Shown piece by piece: positions 1 to 4,933 of a DNA stretch of 11,301 nt (positions are counted from its first letter, which is position 1; each line of letters opens with the position of its first letter). A model generated the notes under the pieces. That model searched no databases, was not told where the DNA came from, and saw nothing but the letters and a program-made list of their open reading frames with translations. A program made the position numbers and the translations under genes. Source of the stretch: Burkholderiaceae bacterium (GTDB lineage Bacteria > Pseudomonadota > Gammaproteobacteria > Burkholderiales > Burkholderiaceae_D); NCBI GenBank assembly GCA_019752915.1, contig JAIELO010000347.1, positions 1 to 11,301 on the forward strand, in the 5' to 3' direction.

Positions 1-1
1 G

Positions 2-1084
2 GTCAGCGTCAACGGCAACAAGCTCACCATGGTGGCCGATCCGAGCACGCTGGGCGCCGACACGCTGAATCTGGCCAACGTCAGCATCACACCCACCGAT
101 AGCGACGCGGTGGCGCCGGAAGTCATCCGCGTCGCCTTCTGGAAGGGTAGCCGCACGCCGAGCAGCAAGAGCACCACGGTTCTGCCTTATAGCAACGTGA
201 TCACCGATCCGCTGCGCCCGTATGCCTATGTGCACAACGGTGGCACCTACATCGACGTCTACCACCTCTACACCGGGCAGAAGGTCGCCAGCATCACCGG
301 ACTGGCCGCCAGTCTCGGCGACATGAGCACCAGCGCCAATGGCGACCTGCTGTACCTGCTGGACCTGAGCAACCGCGCACTGGTCACCATCAACCTGAGC
401 ACCCAGAGCGTCAGCAGCAGTTTGCCCCTGAGCGCCGTCGATGCCAGCACGCGCCTGAAAGTGATCCGTCCGAATGGTGTGGAAATCCTCGCGCTGAGCA
501 CGGGCGCGGCCTACCTGACCAGCAACCAGAGCAAACTCAGTCTGCCGCTGCAGAGCGGCACGCTGGCCGCCAGCGGCGATGGCAAGCGCTTGCTGCAGCA
601 GAACGAAGCGGCCAGCAGCGTGCAGATCGCCACCTATAGCGTAGACTATGCGGCGCTCAACGGTGGCACCCTGTATCCCGCCAAAATCAGCACTGCCAGC
701 CACGCCAGCACAGGTACGCAGGCACAGGATATCGCCGTCAGTCTGGATGGCACGCGCGTCTACAGCGCCAGTGCCACACCGAAGTCGTGCAGCATCCTGA
801 ATCCGGCCGACCTCGGCGTACTCGGCTATCTGGCCGCCGGCGATGGCGCACCGAACAACGTCGAAATCGGCAGCGATGGACGACTCTACTGCGGCACCGC
901 CGTGAACGGCGCGGTCAGCGATATCTGGCTCTACAGCAGCAGCGGCACCCTGCTCAACCAGTTCAAACTGACCAGCACCGGCAAGCAGCTGGCGCCGCGC
1001 CAGATGGCCGTTTCCGGCGATGGCCTGATCCTGATCGCCATTACCACCGATGGCACAACCAGCATCGTGCCGGTCGGCCCCTAA
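2..1084 (+). CDS. C-terminal part of a secreted-type beta-propeller protein (5' truncated)
   Basis: The frame is open from base 2, so the true start lies left of the window; the ATG at 29 is internal. About the first 45 visible residues read like the last strands of a BACON/Ig-like beta-sandwich (a 'DPSTLGADT' turn, then 'NVSITPTDSDAVAPEVIRV'). The rest (roughly residues 55-360 of the fragment) is a run of beta-propeller blades of YVTN/YncE-like style: 'AYVHNGGTYIDVYHLYTGQKV', then 'SANGDLLYLLDLSNRALVTINL', 'SLDGTRVYSASATP', 'GSDGRLYCGTAVNG' and 'SGDGLILIAIT', each a Gly-Asp-Gly type turn between hydrophobic strands. It is rich in Ser/Thr and Ala, with one or two Cys and no membrane anchor at the C-terminus, as expected for an exported protein. 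No catalytic residues can be named. The propeller call is fairly secure; the BACON-like call is tentative. A GNAT gene starts 7 bases after its stop. Confidence 0.75.
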   Translation, partial: VSVNGNKLTMVADPSTLGADTLNLANVSITPTDSDAVAPEVIRVAFWKGSRTPSSKSTTVLPYSNVITDPLRPYAYVHNGGTYIDVYHLYTGQKVASITGLAASLGDMSTSANGDLLYLLDLSNRALVTINLSTQSVSSSLPLSAVDASTRLKVIRPNGVEILALSTGAAYLTSNQSKLSLPLQSGTLAASGDGKRLLQQNEAASSVQIATYSVDYAALNGGTLYPAKISTASHASTGTQAQDIAVSLDGTRVYSASATPKSCSILNPADLGVLGYLAAGDGAPNNVEIGSDGRLYCGTAVNGAVSDIWLYSSSGTLLNQFKLTSTGKQLAPRQMAVSGDGLILIAITTDGTTSIVPVGP

Positions 1085-1091
1085 GCGCCTG

Positions 1092-1793
1092 ATGGCTTAC
1101 GATCCGGCCTTACTCGAGCATATTTTCTGGGCCGCGCTGACCGGTCCGCACGCCGCTTTTGCCAGTGGCAGCGGCGGCGCGCGCCGCTACGTGGCCGGCT
1201 TCTCGCCCATCATCGCCTTTGCCGATCCGCAGCAGCCGGACTTTGACGGCCTGCGCGAGGTCTGCGCCAGCGGCGAACATTTCTATTGCGATAGCTGGCA
1301 GGGCGCCGCCCCGCCGGGCTGGCAGATCGACGTCGAATCGTCGATGTTCCGCATGGTATGGGACGGCCCGCAGCCTGCGCCCGGCAGCGATCAGGATGCC
1401 GATGCTGCACCGCAAGCCATACCCTTGCAGGCCGCGCATGCCGCGCAGGCGCTGGCACTGGCCCAGCTGTGCAAACCCGGCCCGTTCGGCCTGCGCACCA
1501 TCGAGCTGGGCGAGTACTGGGGCGTCTTCGAGCATGGCGAGCTGATTGCGATGGCCGGCGAGCGCTTGCGGGCGCCCGGGCTGTGCGAGATCAGCGGCGT
1601 GTGCACCCATCCCGCTGCGCAAGGTCGCGGACTGGCCAGTGCGCTGATCCGCAAGCTGATGCGCCGCCAACTGCTGCGCGGCGCTACGCCCTTCCTGCAC
1701 GTGATGCATGACAATCCCGCCCACCAGCTGTATCAGCGCATGGGCTTTCGCGACTTCCGCCACACCGTCGTGCGTGTACTCGCGCGCACTTGA
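1092..1793 (+). CDS. GNAT family N-acetyltransferase (FR47-like C-terminal domain)
   Basis: A 233-residue protein predicted to transfer acetyl from acetyl-CoA to an unknown amine. The catalytic GNAT fold occupies about residues 110-230. Motif A is clear: 'ISGVCTHPAAQGRGLASALI' with the pyrophosphate-binding Q-G-R-G-L-A at 177-182, followed by 'HVMHDNPAHQLYQRMGFRDF' (motif B, with the family Tyr/Met-Gly-Phe ending). The first ~105 residues match no GNAT motif I recognise; they contain a Trp/Phe-rich stretch around 64-92 and an Ala/Asp/Pro linker around 94-108, and may bind substrate. I chose ATG 1092 over the in-frame ATG at 1050 because 1050 lies inside the upstream gene and adds 14 residues unlike a protein start. 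There is no Shine-Dalgarno sequence, and the 7-base gap suggests translational coupling to the propeller gene. The substrate cannot be told from sequence. Confidence 0.85.
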   Translation: MAYDPALLEHIFWAALTGPHAAFASGSGGARRYVAGFSPIIAFADPQQPDFDGLREVCASGEHFYCDSWQGAAPPGWQIDVESSMFRMVWDGPQPAPGSDQDADAAPQAIPLQAAHAAQALALAQLCKPGPFGLRTIELGEYWGVFEHGELIAMAGERLRAPGLCEISGVCTHPAAQGRGLASALIRKLMRRQLLRGATPFLHVMHDNPAHQLYQRMGFRDFRHTVVRVLART

Positions 1794-1817
1794 GCTAGCG
1801 CGAATTCCTGTCATAAA
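1790..1817 (+). promoter_or_regulatory. Candidate promoter for the toxin-antitoxin pair
   Basis: TTGAGC (1790-1795, overlapping the stop of the acetyltransferase gene), 16 bases, then CATAAA (1812-1817). Each hexamer matches the sigma-70 consensus at 4 of 6 positions. Transcription would begin near 1824, exactly where the 13-bp inverted repeat starts. An alternative is the extended -10 inside the repeat itself (TGATATGCT, 1842-1850), which would give a leaderless message starting at about the toxin ATG. The sequence alone does not decide between them. Confidence 0.3.
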
Positions 1818-1823
1818 TCAGGG

Positions 1824-1854
1824 GCTTAGCATATCATCCGGTGATATGCTAAGC
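1824..1854. promoter_or_regulatory. Perfect 13-bp inverted repeat, likely autoregulatory operator of the TumE/TumA module
   Basis: Left arm GCTTAGCATATCA (1824-1836), 5-base spacer TCCGG, right arm TGATATGCTAAGC (1842-1854). The arms match at all 13 positions, and the repeat ends 2 bases before the toxin ATG at 1857. No T-run follows on either strand and the arms are AT-rich, so it reads as a dimeric protein-binding site rather than an intrinsic terminator. The right arm also contains an extended -10 motif (TG-n-TATGCT), so a bound repressor would block transcription directly. The antitoxin downstream carries a winged helix and is the obvious candidate binder. If transcribed, the repeat would fold into a hairpin covering the ribosome-entry region. 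Confidence 0.7.
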
Positions 1855-1856
1855 TG

Positions 1857-2222
1857 ATGAAGATCGATCCTGTCATTGACACCTTGCTGGAACTGGATGG
1901 CTCGGTACTTGATCAAGGGGGCGGCTACTGGATCAAGATTGAAGCCAGGCGAACGGGGATCTCTGAGGCGTTCCCTCAAGGCGTACGTTACTCACTGACG
2001 CTACACGAACCTTATGGCAAACGTATACTGGGTTACGACAACGCCCACCAGATAAAGCCACCAAAGAAATTCAAGTATGCAGGACGTATTCTGACTTTCG
2101 ACCATAAACACCGGCATGCATCAGATCATGGCGTTCCCTATGAATTCAAAGATGCGCAGCAACTCTTCAACGATTTTTTTGCGGACGTCGACCGCATATT
2201 ACTGGAGCTAAGAACACGATGA
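1857..2222 (+). CDS. tumE: Toxin of a TumE/TumA-type toxin-antitoxin module (DUF6516-like)
   Basis: A 121-residue, soluble, His- and Tyr-rich protein. The recognisable stretches are 'YSLTLHEPYGKRILGYDNAH' (45-64), the charged cluster 'DHKHRH' (82-87) and the C-terminal helix 'YEFKDAQQLFNDFFADVDRI' (95-114), the pattern I associate with the TumE / DUF6516 family. In that family the gene sits upstream of a winged-helix antitoxin, as here. The toxic activity is not established by anything visible; the conserved His/Asp/Lys cluster is a natural place for an active site, but that is inference. No Shine-Dalgarno sequence precedes the ATG, which follows the inverted repeat almost directly. The stop overlaps the antitoxin start (ATGA, 2219-2222), so the two are translationally coupled. 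Local GC is low: bases 1981-2160 are 47% GC by hand count, against 68% at 1621-1680, consistent with horizontal acquisition. Confidence 0.8.
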   Translation: MKIDPVIDTLLELDGSVLDQGGGYWIKIEARRTGISEAFPQGVRYSLTLHEPYGKRILGYDNAHQIKPPKKFKYAGRILTFDHKHRHASDHGVPYEFKDAQQLFNDFFADVDRILLELRTR

Positions 2223-2569
2223 AGCCGATCCTTATTGGCATCATGCCGCAAGAGAAAATCCGCGAGCGCGTACTGGCGATCGCCGGTGGAAGTTACCACC
2301 CCAAACCTGACGAACCCAAGGTCTGGTTCACGTCCATGAAATCACTGGCAGAAATCCTGAGTGATGACAACCGCGCCTTATTGCACCTCATCAGGGAAAT
2401 GCAACCGGAGTCTATTTCTGCGTTGGCGATAGCCACCGGTCGACAACCCGGCAACCTGTCCCGTACCTTGAAAACAATGTCTCACTACGGCATCGTAGAA
2501 ATGCGACGAGAACGCAACCAGGTACGTCCAGTTGCTAAGGCAACCGAATTTCACATCGTCGCAGGTTGA
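2219..2569 (+). CDS. tumA: Winged-helix antitoxin/transcriptional regulator (TumA-like, HVO_A0114 family)
   Basis: A 116-residue protein expected to bind and neutralise the upstream toxin and to repress the shared promoter. The N-terminal ~30 residues ('KIRERVLAIAGGSYHPKPDE') are followed by 'KVWFTSMKSLAEILSDDNRA' (34-53) and a helix-turn-helix at about 66-88 ('ISALAIATGRQPGNLSRTLK') with a wing 'YGIVEMRRERNQVRPVAKA' (90-108). This layout is that of HVO_A0114-type MarR-like DNA-binding proteins, the usual partners of TumE toxins. The start overlaps the toxin stop by 4 bases. The stop codon (2567-2569) abuts the stop of the convergent glycosylase gene with no base between them. The inverted repeat at 1824-1854 is its probable operator. 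Family membership is fairly secure; the antitoxin role follows from the pairing. Confidence 0.82.
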   Translation: MKPILIGIMPQEKIRERVLAIAGGSYHPKPDEPKVWFTSMKSLAEILSDDNRALLHLIREMQPESISALAIATGRQPGNLSRTLKTMSHYGIVEMRRERNQVRPVAKATEFHIVAG

Positions 2570-3145
2570 TCAAACAGTCTGCTGCAAGCGCTGCCATTGG
2601 AGGGACTTTTCTAGGTACGACAAGGTATAGGCAGGGCTGCTCGAGGGCAGCGTAAATATCTGGTAACGCGCGGCCCGCTCGCCCAGCACTTTCAGGCCAA
2701 GTTTGGCGGCCGTGCCGCCGTTGAAACCGATCGCCCGTATCGCGGGATGGCGCGCCAGCAAACCGGGCAAGTCATTGTCGTCACGGTGGCGAATCGCGCT
2801 GTCGAGACTGCCGGGGCGCTGTGCTTCGGCCACCACATCCCACAGGCCAACGCCGTGCTCTAGCAAGGTTTGTAGACGCGCTGCATAGGCCAGTCCCACC
2901 AGCTCCACACCGAGCACTGTCGACATCAGACGCCAGAACGCATTCTGCCGGTTGCCATAGTATTCCTGCAGCGCCAGCGATTTTTCGCCCGGCAAGCTGC
3001 CGAGGATCAGCAAACGGGTACTGGCATCCACTACCGGCTCGAAACAGCGCTTGCGGGTCGTGTCCGAGGTCGACGACAAGGCCGGGGGCCGAGCCGAGAG
3101 CGCATCCGGCAGATCAGGAGGGAGTGTGGTTTTCATCACCCGCAT
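2570..3145 (-). CDS. DNA-deoxyinosine / hypoxanthine-DNA glycosylase (UDG superfamily family 6-like)
   Basis: A base-excision repair enzyme of about 191 residues, predicted to remove deaminated bases (hypoxanthine, possibly uracil or xanthine). Counting from the ATG at 3145, motif 1 is 'LILGSLPGEKSLALQEYYGN' (about 46-65) followed by 'NAFW' (68-71); the Asn of this segment is the residue implicated in catalysis in family 6. Motif 2 is 'FTLPSSSPAY' (about 164-173), the loop that enters the minor groove, and 'IGFNGGTAA' (139-147) is the central strand and turn of the fold. The conserved domain begins only at 'KRCFEPVVD', so ~32 residues rich in Pro/Ser/Thr precede it. The start is uncertain: TTG 3154, ATG 3145 and ATG 3136 are all in frame and none has a good ribosome binding site. 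A -10-like TAAAAT (3149-3144) would favour ATG 3136. It diverges from the Mpo1-like gene. Confidence 0.85.
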   Translation of the reverse strand: MRVMKTTLPPDLPDALSARPPALSSTSDTTRKRCFEPVVDASTRLLILGSLPGEKSLALQEYYGNRQNAFWRLMSTVLGVELVGLAYAARLQTLLEHGVGLWDVVAEAQRPGSLDSAIRHRDDNDLPGLLARHPAIRAIGFNGGTAAKLGLKVLGERAARYQIFTLPSSSPAYTLSYLEKSLQWQRLQQTV

Positions 3146-3149
3146 TTTA
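3144..3149 (-). promoter_or_regulatory. Candidate -10 box for the glycosylase gene
   Basis: Read on the minus strand, 3149-3144 is TAAAAT (5 of 6 to consensus), 7 bases before ATG 3136. There is no recognisable -35 at the proper distance (GCCCGG at 17 bases). If real, transcription starts at about ATG 3136 and the message has little or no leader, which would rule out the TTG 3154 and ATG 3145 starts. Confidence 0.3.
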
Positions 3150-3180
3150 CGCAAGCTGCGCCATAGCCGGGCCGGGCGTG

Positions 3181-3186
3181 TAAAAT
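3181..3186 (+). promoter_or_regulatory. Candidate -10 box for the Mpo1-like gene
   Basis: TAAAAT on the plus strand, about 90 bases before ATG 3276, with no clear -35. The leader that follows holds an uninterrupted run of eight A (3214-3221) and ends in a good Shine-Dalgarno, CGGAGA (3265-3270). A mirror-image TAAAAT lies 31 bases to the left on the other strand, so the region reads as a divergent promoter pair. Confidence 0.35.
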
Positions 3187-3275
3187 TCAGCGCACGATCG
3201 TACTAAAACAGCGAAAAAAAAGCGAATACATCGCCCCTCAGCCGCATACAAATACGCTGACCACCGGAGACCGCC

Positions 3276-3713
3276 ATGCCCCCTACCCGCACCATCGATG
3301 TGCTGCTGGAACAGTACCGTGCCAGCCACCTGCATCCCACCAATGAATGGATCCACATCGTCTGTGTACCGACCATCGTGTTCACGCTGCTCGGTTTGCT
3401 GTGGAGTGTCCACCCGCTACTCGCGCTGGGCGCGGTGCTGGCGGCGCTGGGCTATTACCTGACATTGTCGCGCTCGTTCGCGCTGGGGATGTTGCTGATG
3501 GCGGGCCTGATGCTGGCCATCCTGTCCGCCCTGCCGGCCGGGTACATCCTGCCGGTCTCGCTGGGGGTCTTCGTGCTGGCGTGGATAGGCCAGTTCATCG
3601 GCCACAAGATCGAAGGCAAAAAACCCTCGTTCTTCGATGATCTACGCTTTTTGCTGATCGGCCCGCTGTTTGTGCTGGGCTTTTTATACCGTCGCTTGCG
3701 CGTGGCGTATTAG
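3276..3713 (+). CDS. DUF962 / Mpo1-like (YGL010w-type) integral membrane protein
   Basis: A 145-residue membrane protein with four predicted transmembrane segments (about 29-46, 47-66, 68-88 and 90-109) and a further hydrophobic stretch near 124-137. The family signature is present at both ends: 'YRASHLHPTNEWIHIVCVP' (14-32; H18, H20, N23, H27) and 'WIGQFIGHKIEGKKPSF' (103-119; Q106, H110, E113, P117). In yeast Mpo1 these His residues belong to an Fe(II)-dependent dioxygenase that shortens 2-hydroxy fatty acids by one carbon. Bacterial members are widespread and mostly uncharacterised, so activity on hydroxylated fatty acids is inferred. The length fits compact bacterial members. CGGAGA with 5 bases to the ATG fixes the start. 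Its stop overlaps the stop of the convergent 45-residue gene. Confidence 0.88.
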   Translation: MPPTRTIDVLLEQYRASHLHPTNEWIHIVCVPTIVFTLLGLLWSVHPLLALGAVLAALGYYLTLSRSFALGMLLMAGLMLAILSALPAGYILPVSLGVFVLAWIGQFIGHKIEGKKPSFFDDLRFLLIGPLFVLGFLYRRLRVAY

Positions 3714-3847
3714 TGCACGCCGGCCAGCGCGGCCATGGTTTGCGCGGTGCTGTGCAGCTCGTCGTCTGGCAACAGCAGCACCAGCGCCGTGCTGACTGCC
3801 ACGTAGCCCAGAAGGCCGACAACTTTGATTTGTAGCGCGGTAGTCAT
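3710..3847 (-). CDS. 45-residue single-span membrane microprotein, unknown function
   Basis: A small gene on the minus strand from ATG at 3847-3845 to TAA at 3712-3710. The protein begins MTTALQIK, has one hydrophobic segment (about residues 9-26, 'VVGLLGYVAVSTALVLLL'), then a short acidic stretch 'PDDE' and an Ala-rich tail ending AGVH. A textbook Shine-Dalgarno, AAGGAG, lies 6 bases upstream of the ATG, and a TATGAT -10-like box sits about 30 bases upstream, so it is more than a chance ORF. The charge pattern (Lys before, Asp/Glu after the span) suggests the N-terminus inside and the C-terminus in the periplasm. Its stop codon overlaps that of the convergent Mpo1-like gene by 3 bases (3711-3712 shared within the two stops). 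I recognise no family. Role unknown. Confidence 0.65.
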   Translation of the reverse strand: MTTALQIKVVGLLGYVAVSTALVLLLPDDELHSTAQTMAALAGVH

Positions 3848-3876
3848 GGCGCTCTCCTTGTCTGATGTGTCAATCC

Positions 3877-3882
3877 ATCATA
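3877..3882 (-). promoter_or_regulatory. Candidate -10 box for the 45-residue microprotein gene
   Basis: On the minus strand 3882-3877 is TATGAT (5 of 6 to consensus). Transcription would start near 3870, giving a ~23-base leader that carries the AAGGAG ribosome binding site. There is no good -35 at 16-18 bases. The intergenic region is otherwise AT-rich and shared with the divergent permease promoter. Confidence 0.35.
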
Positions 3883-3941
3883 CTTGCATTTTCAACAAAA
3901 CGCCCAAATTTTACGCAATGATACAAATTCAAAGCAGATTC

Positions 3942-3956
3942 TGTTGCGCCGCAACA
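3942..3956. promoter_or_regulatory. 15-bp palindrome, candidate operator upstream of the permease gene
   Basis: TGTTGCGCCGCAACA: 7-base arms, perfectly complementary, around a single central C. It is a GC-rich island in an AT-rich intergenic region, 12 bases upstream of the candidate -35 of the permease promoter, with weaker partial symmetry extending into the flanks. The position suits a regulator that binds next to RNA polymerase. I cannot assign it to a known regulator. Confidence 0.4.
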
Positions 3957-3968
3957 AATTTTATCCGC

Positions 3969-3998
3969 TAGGCAAGAAACTACCCACCCCGCTATACT
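3969..3998 (+). promoter_or_regulatory. Promoter of the permease gene, probably giving a leaderless mRNA
   Basis: TATACT at 3993-3998 (5 of 6 to the -10 consensus) with TAGGCA at 3969-3974 (4 of 6 to the -35 consensus) and an 18-base spacer. The -10 ends 6 bases before the ATG at 4005, so transcription should start at or within a base or two of the start codon. No Shine-Dalgarno sequence is present in these 6 bases, in agreement with leaderless translation. Confidence 0.55.
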
Positions 3999-4004
3999 CT
4001 ACCG

Positions 4005-4925
4005 ATGTCCTCTCCCATTCTGTTTCTGATTGCCTGCCTGATCTGGGGCTCCACGTTTTTTGCCATTACCCTGCAACTGGGCGACGTTCCGCCTTCGGTG
4101 TCCGTGGTGTACCGCTTTGCCCTCTCTGCGGCCGTGCTGTTTGTCTGGTGCCTGCTGCGCGGCGACCGCCTGCGCATGCCATGGCGGGTACAACGCTGGA
4201 TGCTGCTGCAAGGCTGCGCTACCTTTGGCCTCAGCTATATCTGCACCTACACCTCGGAGCAGTATCTGGTATCCGGTCTGGTGGCCGTGCTGTTCGCGCT
4301 GATGGTGTTCTGGAACCCGATACTCAACCGGATCTTCTTCGGTACCCCGCTTGGCTGGCGCACCTGGAGTGCCGGTGCAGTCGCCATCGCCGGTGTCAGC
4401 CTGCTGTTCTACCAGTCGATCGGCGCCGCATGGGACGAATTGCGCAACGGCGGCAATGGCCACTTCCTGCTGGGACTGTTACTGGCCCTGACCGCCACCA
4501 TCGCCAGCTCGGTGGGCAATGTGGTGGTCATCAAAGTGCGTCAGGAATCGCCCAATGTGCTGCTAACCATGGCCTGGTCGATGCTGTGGGGCAGTCTGCT
4601 GGTGGCGCTGTGGGTGATCGTCAGCGGCCAGTCCTTCCGTCTGCCACATGGCCTGCCCTACTGGGGCGGCCTGCTGTATCTGTCGCTATTCGGCTCGGTG
4701 ATCGCGTTTGCCGCCTACTTCACCCTGATCCACCGCATTGGTTCCCACAAAGCCGTCTACATCGGCGTGGTGACGCCGGTGATTTCAGTGCTGCTGTCGA
4801 TCCAGCTGGAACATTACCGGCCGGGGCCACTTGAATGGCTGGGCATGATTCTGTGCATTTCCAGCGTGGCCTGGGCCCTGAAAGCCGATAGCCCTGCTCC
4901 CTCCACCCCTCGCAAACCGGACTGA
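4005..4925 (+). CDS. EamA/DMT-superfamily permease (10 TM)
   Basis: A 306-residue inner-membrane transporter built of two EamA repeats, about 4-137 and 154-292, giving ten predicted helices. The first helix has the family's 'LIACLIWGSTFFAI' (8-21), and the first repeat ends in the typical 'AGAVAIAGVSLLF' (123-135). In the second repeat 'GSVIAFAAYFTLIHRIGSHK' (230-249) followed by 'VTPVISVLLSI' (256-266) is the standard DMT pattern. A hydrophilic loop at about 141-153 joins the halves. The C-terminal tail 'KADSPAPSTPRKPD' is cytoplasmic. Substrates in this superfamily vary (amino acids, drugs, metabolites); the sequence does not show which. The start is supported by the family N-terminus and by a -10 box 6 bases upstream. 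An acetyltransferase gene follows after 8 bases and is probably cotranscribed. Confidence 0.9.
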   Translation: MSSPILFLIACLIWGSTFFAITLQLGDVPPSVSVVYRFALSAAVLFVWCLLRGDRLRMPWRVQRWMLLQGCATFGLSYICTYTSEQYLVSGLVAVLFALMVFWNPILNRIFFGTPLGWRTWSAGAVAIAGVSLLFYQSIGAAWDELRNGGNGHFLLGLLLALTATIASSVGNVVVIKVRQESPNVLLTMAWSMLWGSLLVALWVIVSGQSFRLPHGLPYWGGLLYLSLFGSVIAFAAYFTLIHRIGSHKAVYIGVVTPVISVLLSIQLEHYRPGPLEWLGMILCISSVAWALKADSPAPSTPRKPD

Positions 4926-4933
4926 CCCGCACC

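Noticed and set aside
1110..1814. A 234-codon minus-strand frame opposite the first GNAT gene
   Set aside because: It is antisense to a gene with a recognised acetyl-CoA motif, and its product has low complexity with no recognisable domain.
1824..1854. Intrinsic terminator for the acetyltransferase gene
   Set aside because: The stem is AT-rich and is followed by CTGATGA rather than a T-run. Its position against the toxin ATG fits an operator better.
3214..3221. A8 tract as a phase-variation switch
   Set aside because: Eight bases is short for slippage-driven switching, and it lies in the leader outside any reading frame; kept only as a side remark.
3595..3822. A 75-codon minus-strand frame at the end of the Mpo1-like gene
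   Set aside because: It has no ribosome binding site and runs antisense into the Mpo1-like gene. The 45-residue gene in another frame of the same strand has proper start signals.
3868..3873. Perfect TTGACA on the minus strand as the -35 of the microprotein gene
   Set aside because: A -10 at 16-18 bases would fall on the ribosome binding site and start codon (GAGCGCC region), where no -10-like hexamer exists.
3884..4834. A 316-codon plus-strand frame overlapping the permease gene
   Set aside because: It is the +2 shadow of the permease; the Arg/Pro/Cys-rich product has no membrane pattern, whereas the permease frame has ten clear helices.
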